Shown here: one piece after another, positions 1 through 8,137 of the stretch
Position numbering within the stretch: position 1 is the first letter of the stretch
Layout of the letters: the number at the start of each line of letters is the position of its first letter
NCBI GenBank assembly: GCA_964564225.1
Contig: CAZMAF010000016.1
Location: 1 to 29,796, forward strand
Length of the DNA: 29,796 bases
Direction of reading: 5' to 3'
Source: RGIG1993 sp964564225
Lineage (GTDB): Bacteria > Bacillota > Clostridia > Oscillospirales > CAG-272
Notes under the pieces: generated by a model
Database searches by the model: none
What the model was told of the DNA's origin: nothing
The model's input: only the letters and a program-made list of their open reading frames with translations
Made by a program: the position numbers and the translations under genes

Positions 1-319
1 TCAGGGGATAGCGCATATTAAAAGGCTGTGCCAGACGTACCATAGCATCGTAAACCGATGCGTCGCCGTGCGGATGGTATCTGCCCAGCACGTTACCGAC
101 TGTCGTTGCCGACTTACAAAAAGGCTTATCGTACGTAAGATGGTCTTCGTACATTGCATACAAAATACGGCGGTGTACCGGCTTCATACCGTCGCGCACG
201 TCGGGAAGCGCGCGGGCAACAATAACTGACATCGCATAGTTGATAAAGGATTTTTTAACCTCCTTTTCCATATGCACGTCAACGATTTTCTGATCCTTGT
301 ATTCGTAATTCTCTGCCAT
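1..319 (-). CDS. gyrA: DNA gyrase subunit A, N-terminal part (cut by window edge)
   Basis: Only the first 106 codons are inside the window; the gene continues beyond position 1. The start ATG is at 319-317. The translation begins MAENYEYKDQKIVDVHMEKE and continues through the typical GyrA N-terminus (SYAMSVIVARALPD-like, here NYAMSVIVARALPDVRDG, then KPVHRRILYAM and GRYHPHGD). This is the start of the breakage-reunion domain. The catalytic tyrosine lies just past the edge and cannot be seen. GyrA pairs with GyrB to introduce negative supercoils. It is the last gene of the leftward origin block and is separated from the PfkB-family kinase gene by about 300 bp of repeat-rich sequence. Identification is certain; completeness cannot be judged. 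Confidence 0.97.
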   Translation of the reverse strand, partial: MAENYEYKDQKIVDVHMEKEVKKSFINYAMSVIVARALPDVRDGMKPVHRRILYAMYEDHLTYDKPFCKSATTVGNVLGRYHPHGDASVYDAMVRLAQPFNMRYPL

Positions 320-623
320 TTTTTCTTTTCTTGGAATACTTTTGAAAAAAGTTTTCCAAACCTTTCAAAAACTTTATCAGAGGAGCTTTCTTAAAAAAAG
401 TTCCCCTATAACCCCTCAAAAACCTTTAAGAAGGTCATAGATTTTCTATTTTTACTAATTTAAAACCTTCCGTGATACCTTGTCAGAAAAGTTTTTGCAC
501 CGTTTTTTTCAAAAAACGGGCGGGTGTGGGCAGCGCCCACGTTACTTCATAGCGTTTATCAAGCTCTCATAATCCCTGACCAAGCTTGATAAACGCGCGA
601 AAATTCCTTTTATCCTTATGCGT
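320..623. repeat. Repeat-rich intergenic region between pfkB-like gene and gyrA
   Basis: No convincing gene. It holds AT-rich tracts that recur elsewhere in the window: GAGCTTTCTTAAAAAA-GTTCCCC at 383-406 recurs at 14075-14097, and AACCTTTCAAAAACTTTA at 359-376 recurs at 5804-5821. There is a hairpin GTGGGC-AGC-GCCCAC at 526-540. A perfect 14-bp inverted repeat has arms GCGTTTATCAAGCT (552-565) and AGCTTGATAAACGC (583-596). These look like members of dispersed intergenic repeat families. No clear promoter for gyrA was seen. Confidence 0.6.
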
Positions 624-1595
624 TTACCCAAGACTTTTTTCAAGATACTCTCTCGTATAGCTATCCGCGAAGACAAGCGCTTTCTCGGGACTGTCCTTCA
701 GATAATAATAGGAAAAAGCAAACGCCGCAAGGAAGGTGTCACCCGCGCCCGTCGGATCGCAGGGGAAAACTCTGTGGGATCGTTGTTTGAAAACACCGTC
801 GCGCCCGACGAAAACCGCCCCGCGCTCACCCATCGTACAGAGTACCTCACAGCCGTTATCCACATACAGCTCACGGCAAAAATCCACAAGCTCATCCTCG
901 CTTGAAAACGGCTTACCGTAAAGCTCCGAAAGCTCGTCGGCGTTAGGTTTGATGAGGGTTGGCGATGCCTTCAGACTTTCCACAAGGCTTTTTTTCGAGG
1001 TATCCGCGATCACCCGGATTCCACAGCTTTCAAGCAGGGTAATCAAGAAGTTTTCCACAGGATTTTTCAACAGGTGTGGAAAACTGTCAGCGTCATTTTC
1101 TGTCTGTGTAAAACTTTCCTCACAGACAACCGTCGGCATACTACCCGACAGAAAAACGATTCCTTCCCCGCCGCCCGCCACAAGGTCTGCAACAAGGTCA
1201 ATGAGCGCCTTGATCTCATTCTCACCGATCTTACCTTGCTCGTTAATCTCGGTTACACCGTAAGGGGTGACGAGCTTCGTGCAGACACGGGTATTAAAAT
1301 TGGAATCAAGCACCGTGACTCCGCCGAACTCATCGCCCGACGAAAACGTCCTGTAAAGAAGCTCCCGAAAATTCTCACCGCTCCGTCCGCCCGCAAAGGT
1401 AACGGTATGAACGCGCGCTTTACCGTAAGCTTTATGCCTTTTAATCAGATCAATCAGCGCTTTCGATACGTTAATACCCTTACCGCCCGCCGATTCGGCG
1501 GTTTTATAAGGACGGTTGGTCTCACCAAGCGACAGGCTTTCAAGATATTCCCGCCGATCAAGGCAGGGATTTAAAGTAATTGTTGTAAAAATCAT
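624..1595 (-). CDS. PfkB-family sugar kinase, 1-phosphofructokinase-like
   Basis: This 323-aa protein of the PfkB/ribokinase superfamily starts with the TLNPCLDRR element typical of 1-phosphofructokinase/tagatose-6-phosphate kinases. GGKGIN (37-42) is the substrate-binding glycine motif. DPTGAGDTF (280-288) is the anion-hole and catalytic-base motif, with Asp286 as the expected base. The family phosphorylates fructose-1-phosphate or related sugar phosphates with ATP in the cytoplasm. The start ATG lies 3 bp after the gyrB stop codon with no clear ribosome binding site, so translation is probably coupled to gyrB. Its place between gyrB and gyrA is unusual. There is no fru PTS gene nearby, so the exact substrate is open: fruK or another PfkB kinase. 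Confidence 0.85.
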   Translation of the reverse strand: MIFTTITLNPCLDRREYLESLSLGETNRPYKTAESAGGKGINVSKALIDLIKRHKAYGKARVHTVTFAGGRSGENFRELLYRTFSSGDEFGGVTVLDSNFNTRVCTKLVTPYGVTEINEQGKIGENEIKALIDLVADLVAGGGEGIVFLSGSMPTVVCEESFTQTENDADSFPHLLKNPVENFLITLLESCGIRVIADTSKKSLVESLKASPTLIKPNADELSELYGKPFSSEDELVDFCRELYVDNGCEVLCTMGERGAVFVGRDGVFKQRSHRVFPCDPTGAGDTFLAAFAFSYYYLKDSPEKALVFADSYTREYLEKSLG

Positions 1596-1598
1596 AGC

Positions 1599-3518
1599 TT
1601 ATACGTCAAGATTAGTGACGTAGTTTGCATTCTTTTCAATAAATTCACGTCTTGGCTCAACCTTTTCGCCCATTAAGATCGAGAAGGTTTCGTCAGCAAG
1701 AATGGCATCCTCAATCGTCACACGGAGAAGCGTGCGGTTTTCCGGATCCATCGTGGTTTCCCAGAGCTGTGTCGGATTCATTTCACCAAGACCTTTGTAA
1801 CGCGATGCCTCGACGTTCTTCACGCCCAGCTCGTTAATATAAAAATCGCGTTCCTCATCCGAAAAAGCATATCTGACCTGCTTACCCTTGAATACCTTGA
1901 AAAGCGGAGGCTGAGCAAGGTAAATATGTCCTTCCTCGATCAGTCTTCTCATGTGACGGAAGAAGAAGGTAAGAAGCAAAATCTGAATATGCGCGCCATC
2001 AACGTCGGCATCCGCCATAATGATAATCTTTCCATAGCGAAGCTTCGACATATCAAAATCATCACCGATACCGCAACCGATCGCCTGAATGATCGGAATA
2101 AGCTGCGTATTGGAATACACCTTGTCAAGACGGCTCTTTTCAACGTTCAACACTTTACCGCGCAAGGGCAGAATGGCTTGGAATTTTGAATTTCTGCCGT
2201 CCTTTGCCGAACCGCCTGCCGAGTTACCCTCGACAAGGAAAAGCTCGGTGATCTCAGAACGTTTTTCCTGACAGTCCCAGAGCTTTCCGGGCAGTCCCGA
2301 GCCTTCAAGAACACCCTTACGGCGCGTCAGTTCTCTTGCCTTTCTTGCCGCTTCTCTTGCGCGGGCAGCAGCAAGCGCTTTATCAAGAATTGCCTTGCAA
2401 ACAGCGGGATTTTCTTCCATAAATTCCGAGAGCTTTTCGTTGACGACGTTATCGACGAAGGTGCGCATTTCGGAGTTACCGAGCTTGGTTTTCGTCTGTC
2501 CTTCAAACTGCGGCTCCTGAAGCTTGACAGAAACAACAGCGCAAATACCCTCTCGAACGTCCTCACCCGACAAAGGTTTATCGGAATCCTTAAGATAATT
2601 GTGTTTTCTTGCATATTCATTCATAACCTTCGTGAGCGCCGACTTAAATCCGGTTTCGTGCATACCGCCCTCAATGGTATGAATGTTATTGGCAAAGGTC
2701 ATCAGGGTTTCATTGTAGGTATCGTTATACTGCAAAGCCACCTCGACCGACGAAGTCTCGCGTTTTGCGGCAATATAAATAATATCGTTATGAATAACCT
2801 CAGCACCTTTGGCGTGATTGAGATGCGAAACAAAGGAACGGATACCGCCCTCATAATAGAGATCGTTGACAATAGGTTCTTCCTTTCTTGCATCGGTAAA
2901 TACGATGCGGATACCGGCATTCAGAAACGCCTGCTCGCGAAGACGGGAAAGAAGTGTTTCATATTCAAACACCGTTTCCTCAAAAATTTCCTTATCCGGC
3001 ATAAAGGTAACCGAAAGACCGTGATTTTCGGTATCGCCTACCTTATGAAAACCCTCGACCACGCCGCCGCGGAAGAAACGCTCGCTGTAACATTCACCAT
3101 CGCGCGAATTTTCATAAAAGAGCCATTCAGAAAGAGCGTTTACGACCGATGCGCCAACACCGTGAAGACCGCCCGAAATCGCATAGCCGTCGCCACCGAA
3201 TTTACCGCCTGCATGAAGCACCGTAAAAACAACCTCGGGAGTAGGCGCACCCGTCTTCTGATTGATCGCGTTAGGGATTCCGCGTCCGTTGTCGGTTACG
3301 GTACAACTTCCGTCGGCATTCAATGTTACCGTGATCTTGTCACAAGCACCGGCAAGAGCCTCGTCAATCGAGTTATCGACTATCTCGTAAACAAGATGAT
3401 GCAGACCGCGGATCGAAGTTGAACCGATATACATACCGGGACGTTTTCTGACCGCCTCAAGACCTTCAAGCACCTGTATTTGATTTTCGTCGTAGGCATT
3501 CTGTTTGATCTCAGACAT
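1599..3518 (-). CDS. gyrB: DNA gyrase subunit B
   Basis: This is 639 aa, the normal length for Gram-positive GyrB. The GHKL ATPase part has VDNSIDEALAG, DNGRGIP and GLHGVGASVVNALS. The TOPRIM part has LVEGNSAGGSAKDGRN, LPLRGKVLNVEK and the metal-binding MADADVDGAHI. The C-terminus YKGLGEMNPTQLWETTM is the usual end motif. It forms the A2B2 gyrase with GyrA and powers supercoiling by ATP hydrolysis. A ribosome binding site (AAGGAATGG) precedes the ATG. It follows recF by 27 bp and is followed 3 bp later by the PfkB-family gene, so these genes are probably one transcript. Nothing appears damaged. Confidence 0.98.
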   Translation of the reverse strand: MSEIKQNAYDENQIQVLEGLEAVRKRPGMYIGSTSIRGLHHLVYEIVDNSIDEALAGACDKITVTLNADGSCTVTDNGRGIPNAINQKTGAPTPEVVFTVLHAGGKFGGDGYAISGGLHGVGASVVNALSEWLFYENSRDGECYSERFFRGGVVEGFHKVGDTENHGLSVTFMPDKEIFEETVFEYETLLSRLREQAFLNAGIRIVFTDARKEEPIVNDLYYEGGIRSFVSHLNHAKGAEVIHNDIIYIAAKRETSSVEVALQYNDTYNETLMTFANNIHTIEGGMHETGFKSALTKVMNEYARKHNYLKDSDKPLSGEDVREGICAVVSVKLQEPQFEGQTKTKLGNSEMRTFVDNVVNEKLSEFMEENPAVCKAILDKALAAARAREAARKARELTRRKGVLEGSGLPGKLWDCQEKRSEITELFLVEGNSAGGSAKDGRNSKFQAILPLRGKVLNVEKSRLDKVYSNTQLIPIIQAIGCGIGDDFDMSKLRYGKIIIMADADVDGAHIQILLLTFFFRHMRRLIEEGHIYLAQPPLFKVFKGKQVRYAFSDEERDFYINELGVKNVEASRYKGLGEMNPTQLWETTMDPENRTLLRVTIEDAILADETFSILMGEKVEPRREFIEKNANYVTNLDV

Positions 3519-3545
3519 AATTTACCATTCCTTTTCTTAACGGCA

Positions 3546-4613
3546 TCAAAGATAAAATCTGCCGTCTTTTACGTTAATTTGATAGCTATTTTTCGGAAAA
3601 ATGTCGCGCTCGCAGGTCGTGATGATGACCTGACGGTGACAAAGTCCCGCTATAACGTACTGCTTGCGCGCAGTGTCAAGCTCTGAAAGTACGTCGTCAA
3701 ATAAAAACACCGGATATTCACCCGTATCTTCACGCGAGATCTCGCCTTCAGCGAGTTTCATAGCAAGAGAAAGTGAGCGCTGCTGTCCCTGGGACGCATA
3801 GCTTCTCGCTTCCTTACCGTTTAAGAGTACGGTAATATCGTCTTTATGCGTACCGAACATCGTCGCGCCGTAATGTACCTCGCGCGTGATGTTTTCGGTA
3901 AGCTGTTTATAAAATTCCTCAGCAGTCCTTGCTCCCGTATAAAGAAGCTCGGGCTGTTCCCTGCCGCCCGTCATATCTTTAAAAATTTCCTTGACGTAAC
4001 GGTCGGCACGGAGAACGTAATCAGCGCGAAGCTTTGAAATGACGGCAGCCTCCCCGGATAAATGTTCCGACCAGATATCTATCGTATCCAGTAACGAGGA
4101 GTCTTTCAAAGCATCCTGCAATACGCGGTTTCTTTGCTGTAAAATACTTTGATAGCGCTGAAGCGTCGCCACGTAAACAGGATCAAGCTGAGATATAGCG
4201 TTATCAAGAAAAGCGCGGCGCATGGCAGGGCCGTCCTTGATAATGGATAAATGCTCGGGAGTAAATAAAACCGCGCGAAAATGACCGATAAATTCACTCA
4301 TTTTTTTGATGATCACGCCGTTTTTGGCGCATTGCTTTCTGCCTCTCTGCGACCACGCCATCGCAAGCGTATTTTTTCGCCTTGCATCCTCATAGCAAAT
4401 CGAAATTCTTGCCGATTCCTCTCCGAATTTAATAAATTCCTTTTCCTTTGCCGTACGGTGGCTTCTGCCGAGCGCACAAAGATAAATCCCCTCGATTGCC
4501 GAGGTTTTTCCGACTGCGTTATCGCCGAGAATCAGATTGATTCCTTCGGAAAAGGCAATTTCGGCAGAAGCAATATTGCGGAAATTTTCGTAGCTTGCCG
4601 ATTTGCAGATCAT
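3546..4613 (-). CDS. recF: DNA replication/repair protein RecF
   Basis: This is a 355-aa SMC-like ABC ATPase that loads RecA at gapped DNA together with RecO/RecR. Walker A is GDNAVGKT (30-37). The ABC signature region is YASQGQQRSLSLAMKLAEGE. Walker B is VFLFDDVLSELD, starting at residue 302. Length is near the family norm (about 360-370 aa). The start ATG overlaps the dnaN end as TGATATG, one base after the stop, without its own obvious ribosome binding site, so translational coupling is likely. In many Firmicutes a small S4-domain gene (yaaA/rlbA) lies between dnaN and recF. It is absent here. Confidence 0.97.
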   Translation of the reverse strand: MICKSASYENFRNIASAEIAFSEGINLILGDNAVGKTSAIEGIYLCALGRSHRTAKEKEFIKFGEESARISICYEDARRKNTLAMAWSQRGRKQCAKNGVIIKKMSEFIGHFRAVLFTPEHLSIIKDGPAMRRAFLDNAISQLDPVYVATLQRYQSILQQRNRVLQDALKDSSLLDTIDIWSEHLSGEAAVISKLRADYVLRADRYVKEIFKDMTGGREQPELLYTGARTAEEFYKQLTENITREVHYGATMFGTHKDDITVLLNGKEARSYASQGQQRSLSLAMKLAEGEISREDTGEYPVFLFDDVLSELDTARKQYVIAGLCHRQVIITTCERDIFPKNSYQINVKDGRFYL

Positions 4614-4614
4614 A

Positions 4615-5769
4615 TCAGTTTAAGCGGACGGGGCTGACGATGTATAAATACTTACCGTCAGTGTCATCGTTACCCTCTGCTGCGGTAATCACAACGCCCA
4701 TCAAAGGACCTGACATAGAAAGCTTGACCTTTTCACCGTCAGCGCTCTTTAAAGCATCCAGGAAGAAACGACAGTTAAAACCAATCAAAAGATCATTACC
4801 CTCTTTTTCAATAGCTACTTCGTCGTAAACACTGCCCGAAAGCGATTCAGACGATACTTTCAGAACATCGCCTTCAAAATTGAATTTTACCGAGGTTTTG
4901 ACCTGTCCAAGACTTTTATCCTCGGTAACGAGCGAAGCGCGCTCCAAAGACGAAATAAATGCCATACGGTCAACGGTTGCCGTGATTTTCGATTCCTTAG
5001 GAATTACACGGGTATAATCAATATACTCACCTTCAATCAGACGGGAAAAGAAGATTCGGTTTTCCATTTTGAAAATAACGTGCTTTCTGGCAAGAATAAC
5101 CGTGAGATCACCGTCTTCATCGCTGATTAAACGGGAAAGCTGAGATAACGTCTTACCGGGTACAATAAAAGAAAGATTGAGATTGGATGCATCTTTATTT
5201 TTATTACCGATCTTACAGGAAACCTCTCTTATAGCAAGACGGTTGCCATCACAGGATACAAGTTTGAAGGTATTTTCGGTTACGGTAAAATACGCACCGC
5301 AAAGCATTGGACGCTGATCGGTTACGGCAATGGCAAAGAATACCTGCGCGGTCATCTTTCTTAAAATTTCACAATCTACCGTAAAACCGCGCTCACCGTC
5401 AAGATCAGGAATGTTCGGGAAGGTCTCACCTTCAAGAGCATGAAGCTCGAATTTTGATTTGCCGCTGATAACCTGAACGATTTTTTTATCGTTAATGTCA
5501 AGAGTAACGTAAGCATCGGGCAGAAATTTAATGATACGGTTTAATTTGTTGGCGTTAATGAGATAATTGCCGCCAATTTCGATATGGCAAGGAATCTCAG
5601 TTACAAAACCTTTATTCAAATCAAAGGTTGTCAAAGAGCAAGTGCTATCACCTTCACGACAGCGAAAACGGATACATTCAAGAGTCTGGTAAGTGTTTTT
5701 TTCGGAAACTGCGCAAAGCGAATCATTAACGGCAGCTTCAAGGATTGATTTTTCAAACGTAATTCTCAT
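4615..5769 (-). CDS. dnaN: DNA polymerase III beta subunit (sliding clamp)
   Basis: This 384-aa protein shows DnaN features: an N-terminus MRITFEKSILEAAVNDSLCAVSEK, an SKFELHALEGETFPNIPDLD segment typical of clamp domain 1, TDQRPMLCGAYFTV in domain 2, and the C-terminal SVYDEVAIEKEG...IGFNCRFFLDALKS and YIVSPVRLN. The end matches the usual MPVR(L) terminus, here IVSPVRLN. It forms a ring-shaped dimer tethering polymerase to DNA. It is transcribed away from oriC and directly followed by recF with a 1-bp gap. The ribosome binding site is weak (AAAGAAAAATT before ATG). The upstream 175 bp hold repeat-like sequence, so its promoter is unclear. Confidence 0.97.
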   Translation of the reverse strand: MRITFEKSILEAAVNDSLCAVSEKNTYQTLECIRFRCREGDSTCSLTTFDLNKGFVTEIPCHIEIGGNYLINANKLNRIIKFLPDAYVTLDINDKKIVQVISGKSKFELHALEGETFPNIPDLDGERGFTVDCEILRKMTAQVFFAIAVTDQRPMLCGAYFTVTENTFKLVSCDGNRLAIREVSCKIGNKNKDASNLNLSFIVPGKTLSQLSRLISDEDGDLTVILARKHVIFKMENRIFFSRLIEGEYIDYTRVIPKESKITATVDRMAFISSLERASLVTEDKSLGQVKTSVKFNFEGDVLKVSSESLSGSVYDEVAIEKEGNDLLIGFNCRFFLDALKSADGEKVKLSMSGPLMGVVITAAEGNDDTDGKYLYIVSPVRLN

Positions 5770-5961
5770 AATTTTTCTTTGAAAACTATTTTAAAAGTTT
5801 TCAAAACCTTTCAAAAACTTTACTAACGGATTGTGATAATTTGATTCAGAGCGTACTGAAAAAGTTCTGATCAAGCTTTTTTAAGCTTGCGGGTATATGA
5901 ACTGTACCCGTTTTTTCGCAGCGTTTACTAAACTTTTGAAAAAACTTGATAAACGTACGAA

Positions 5962-6070
5962 TTTTTTTAAACTGTATTTTTTGAAATTTTTTTGCAAATA
6001 AAGAAAAAAGAAAATAATAAATAAATATTTTAGTAGTAGTCGTAGTAGATGCGGTGTAAATTGTGTAAAA
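5962..6070 (-). promoter_or_regulatory. oriC basal unwinding module (DnaA boxes, GC patch, DnaA-trios, AT-rich DUE)
   Basis: Read on the minus strand, two abutting DnaA-box-like 9-mers, TTTTACACA (6070-6062) and ATTTACACC (6061-6053), are followed by a short GC patch and then CTACTACGACTACTACTA (6048-6031). This is the DnaA-trio pattern, five CTA units plus one CGA. Next comes AAAATATTTATTTATTATTTTC, an AT-rich unwinding stretch. The order box-box-GC-trio-AT matches the basal unwinding system described for Bacillus subtilis, and its direction (toward dnaN) also matches. DnaA would load from the boxes onto one strand along the trios. The boxes deviate from TTATCCACA at two or three positions, so box assignment is tentative. 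Confidence 0.75.
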
Positions 6071-6233
6071 GTTTGTAAATCCTCTGTTTATCGGCATTTT
6101 TAACGAGTCTTTGAGGTGGATACTATTGCATCTTTTGCTGTTTATCGGCGGTGGAAAAGCAATGGGTAATTTTCAAGATATTTCTTTACCTGCCTTTTCC
6201 ACCTTTTTTCCACAAACTGTTTTTTCCACCGAA

Positions 6234-6242
6234 TGTGGATAA
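6234..6242 (-). promoter_or_regulatory. Perfect DnaA box
   Basis: TGTGGATAA on the plus strand, equal to TTATCCACA on the minus strand, is the consensus DnaA-binding 9-mer. It sits in oriC 12 bp beyond the remB stop codon. Degenerate neighbours flank it at 6206-6214 and 6245-6253. Confidence 0.85.
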
Positions 6243-6253
6243 GTGTGGAAAAC

Positions 6254-6496
6254 TTAATATTCCAATAAGCTTTTTATAAGAGCGCTTTTTGTCGAATGGG
6301 AAAGATAAACGGCATTTTCGGTCACAACGAAGGAGCGCGGAATGTTTTTCGATGCCACGCGGACAAGTCCTTTGGCTTCCGCTTCGCGTAAAAATTTGCG
6401 GGTTGGGAAGGCTTCGGTTGCACTGTCAAGATCGAAAATTCCTATAATCTCATTTTCTTCGATCAGATAATCGGGATAGAGCCGAAGGTAGATCAT
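6254..6496 (-). CDS. remB: RemB-like extracellular matrix regulator (DUF370 family)
   Basis: This 80-aa protein aligns along its length with B. subtilis RemB (81 aa). Shared features are an N-terminal MIYLRL strand, the EIIGIFDLDSAT core (RemB has DIVGIFDFKAN), a FL-xx-AE segment, and PRSFVVTENAVYLSHST (RemB has PKSIVVTVQNIYYSPLSS). RemA/RemB are DNA-binding regulators of biofilm matrix genes in Bacillus. The role here is unknown. The ATG overlaps the dnaA stop as ATGA, so it is translationally coupled to dnaA. In most Firmicutes remB sits between recF and gyrB; here it lies on the other side of dnaN and oriC. Confidence 0.85.
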   Translation of the reverse strand: MIYLRLYPDYLIEENEIIGIFDLDSATEAFPTRKFLREAEAKGLVRVASKNIPRSFVVTENAVYLSHSTKSALIKSLLEY

Positions 6497-7812
6497 TCTG
6501 TGATTTCCTTGATCATTTCGGTAATTTCAATATCAAGAAGGGGATTTTGCGCGATTTCCGCTTCAACTGATCGAATTGATGACATGATTGTTGTGTGATC
6601 GCGATTGTATAGCTCGGCAATCTCATTAAGAGAAAGCGACGTGATTTTACGAATGATGTAGACCGATACGTTTCTTGCGTTTGAGATTGGTTTTGTACGT
6701 TTTCTGCCGTAGATTTCATCAAGCGGAATGCCGTATTTTTTCGATACCGTTTCGATGACTTTTTTTGCCGTGACCTCAGGGGGATCGTTTGATACGACAA
6801 GCGCGGCGATGCATTTTTTTGCAAGCTCAACGGTAATCGGCTCGCCGTTCAGAAAGGATTGTGCGCCGATACGCTTAATCGCGCCCTCGATCTGACGGAT
6901 GTTGCTTTTTAAGTTTTCAGCAATGAAATTGAGAACGTCGTCGGGAAGTTCAATGTCCATCATTTTGGCTTTATTACGCATAATAGCGATACGCAGCTCG
7001 AAATCCGGCGGTTGAATGTCTACAATCAGACCCCATTCAAAGCGGGTGCGCAGACGGTCCTCAAGCGTTTTGATATCACGGGGCGGACGGTCGGATGTCA
7101 GAATGATTTGCTTATGATCCTCATAAAGCGCGTTGAAGGTATGGAAAAATTCTTCCTGTGTTGAGTCGCGACCTGCAATAAATTGAATGTCGTCAATAAG
7201 AAGAACGTCTGCCTTTCGGTACTTGGCGCGGAATTTTTCGGTCGATTTTGTGGCGATTGATTCGATCATCTGATTGGTGAACTCATCACCCTTAACGTAA
7301 ATGATAACGACGTTGGGATCGCGGCGCTGTACTTCGTTCATGATAGCGTTGAGAAGGTGTGTTTTGCCAAGACCGGACGCGCCGTAAATGAATAAGGGAT
7401 TGTATTCATTGGCGAGGTGGTTGGCAACGGCGGTACAGGCGGCGTGCGCGAGTTTGTTTGAATTGCCGACAACGAAATTATTGAAGGTATATTCATTACC
7501 CTGAAAGATCGGGGCGGGAGGATAGGCTTTCGGTTCGGTGATGGGCGGTACAGGCGCGTTTTCCTCACCCAGAAGATGCACGATAATCTTAACGGGAAAG
7601 CCGAGTATTTCTTCAAAAACCTCGTTCAGAGCGAGAATATAGCGTTTTTCGATAATTTGTTTTTTGAATGAGCTGATATGCGAGATTACGGCAATATCGT
7701 CGTCAAGACTTTCGAGTTTGGCATCACCAAACCAAAGATTGATGGTGGTTTCAGAGTAGCGCTCAATCAGCAGGGATACGATATTTGTCCAAAGTACTTC
7801 CAATTCCTGCAT
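6493..7812 (-). CDS. dnaA: Chromosomal replication initiator DnaA
   Basis: This is a 439-aa AAA+ initiator. Domain I is about residues 1-80, followed by a short proline-rich linker (about 85-105). The ATPase core has Walker A GASGLGKT (144-151), Walker B VLLIDDIQF (203-211) and RLRTRFEWGL, which contains the arginine-rich box VII region. The C-terminal DNA-binding domain IV ends with the DnaA signature RDHTTIM (404-410). It binds 9-mer boxes at oriC and opens the duplex. A ribosome binding site AAAGGA precedes the ATG by 8 nt. A sigma-70-like promoter is upstream at 7864-7892. The gene is slightly shorter than B. subtilis DnaA (446 aa), otherwise normal. Confidence 0.98.
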   Translation of the reverse strand: MQELEVLWTNIVSLLIERYSETTINLWFGDAKLESLDDDIAVISHISSFKKQIIEKRYILALNEVFEEILGFPVKIIVHLLGEENAPVPPITEPKAYPPAPIFQGNEYTFNNFVVGNSNKLAHAACTAVANHLANEYNPLFIYGASGLGKTHLLNAIMNEVQRRDPNVVIIYVKGDEFTNQMIESIATKSTEKFRAKYRKADVLLIDDIQFIAGRDSTQEEFFHTFNALYEDHKQIILTSDRPPRDIKTLEDRLRTRFEWGLIVDIQPPDFELRIAIMRNKAKMMDIELPDDVLNFIAENLKSNIRQIEGAIKRIGAQSFLNGEPITVELAKKCIAALVVSNDPPEVTAKKVIETVSKKYGIPLDEIYGRKRTKPISNARNVSVYIIRKITSLSLNEIAELYNRDHTTIMSSIRSVEAEIAQNPLLDIEITEMIKEITE

Positions 7813-7863
7813 CGGATCATTCCTTTCTATTTTACAAGTTATATATATAATATAATTATAAAT

Positions 7864-7892
7864 ATTATACTATTTTTCTTTATAAATTGCAA
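7864..7892 (-). promoter_or_regulatory. Predicted dnaA promoter
   Basis: On the minus strand, TTGCAA (7892-7887) and TATAAT (7869-7864) are 17 bp apart, 51 bp upstream of the dnaA start codon. The surroundings (7820-7980) are very AT-rich and contain several other TATAAT-like hexamers, so alternatives exist. Confidence 0.6.
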
Positions 7893-7998
7893 TACGTGTC
7901 TTTATAATAAGACAGTAAAATAATTATTATTTACAAAAAATTCAAAGAAAGTTTACAACTTTTTTTACCTTATTATTATAGAAAAATAAAAAAAGGAC

Positions 7999-8028
7999 TT
8001 GACAAATGCAAGTCTTTACGGTTATAAT
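7999..8028 (+). promoter_or_regulatory. Predicted rpmH operon promoter
   Basis: Consensus hexamers TTGACA (7999-8004) and TATAAT (8023-8028) with an 18-bp spacer drive transcription toward rpmH. Transcription would start near 8035, leaving a leader of about 100 nt before rpmH. Confidence 0.85.
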
Positions 8029-8054
8029 AGTAGATGTCGCAAAATGTAAAGTGA

Positions 8055-8119
8055 CGGTGGGCCTTCTCCAACCCATACCGATCACAAAATGAAGTGTCAA
8101 AATAACCTGACACGATCAC
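8055..8119 (+). promoter_or_regulatory. Structured rpmH leader with two hairpins
   Basis: The leader between the promoter and rpmH can fold into two stems. The first pairs CGGTGGG (8055-8061) with CCCATACCG (8072-8080), with a 2-nt bulge. The second pairs GTGTCA (8094-8099) with TGACAC (8108-8113). Direct repeats GATCAC (8080-8085 and 8114-8119) bracket the second stem. The ribosome binding site of rpmH (AGAAGG) follows at once. This could be an autoregulatory target, but that is inference only. Confidence 0.4.
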
Positions 8120-8137
8120 GTGAAAGAAGGTGTAATA

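Larger units (their letters stand above)
5770..6253. other. oriC: Chromosomal replication origin oriC (dnaA-remB / dnaN intergenic)
   Basis: This is 484 bp without a credible gene, lying between remB and dnaN, the usual place of a Firmicutes origin. It contains one perfect DnaA box TGTGGATAA (6234-6242), near-boxes TTTTCCACA (6206-6214) and TGTGGAAAA (6245-6253), the adjacent paired boxes described separately at 6053-6070, DnaA-trios, and an A/T-only-like tract (about 5962-6030). TGTTTATCGGC occurs twice (about 6084 and 6131). A terminator-like hairpin CGGGTA-N9-TACCCG followed by six T is at 5890-5916. The segment near dnaN (5785-5821) carries an AT-rich dispersed repeat. Assignment rests on position and motifs. 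Confidence 0.85.

Noticed and set aside
5846..6097. 83-aa open frame in oriC
   Set aside because: Low-complexity Phe/Lys/Ile/Thr translation of the DnaA-trio and AT-rich tract, without a ribosome binding site.
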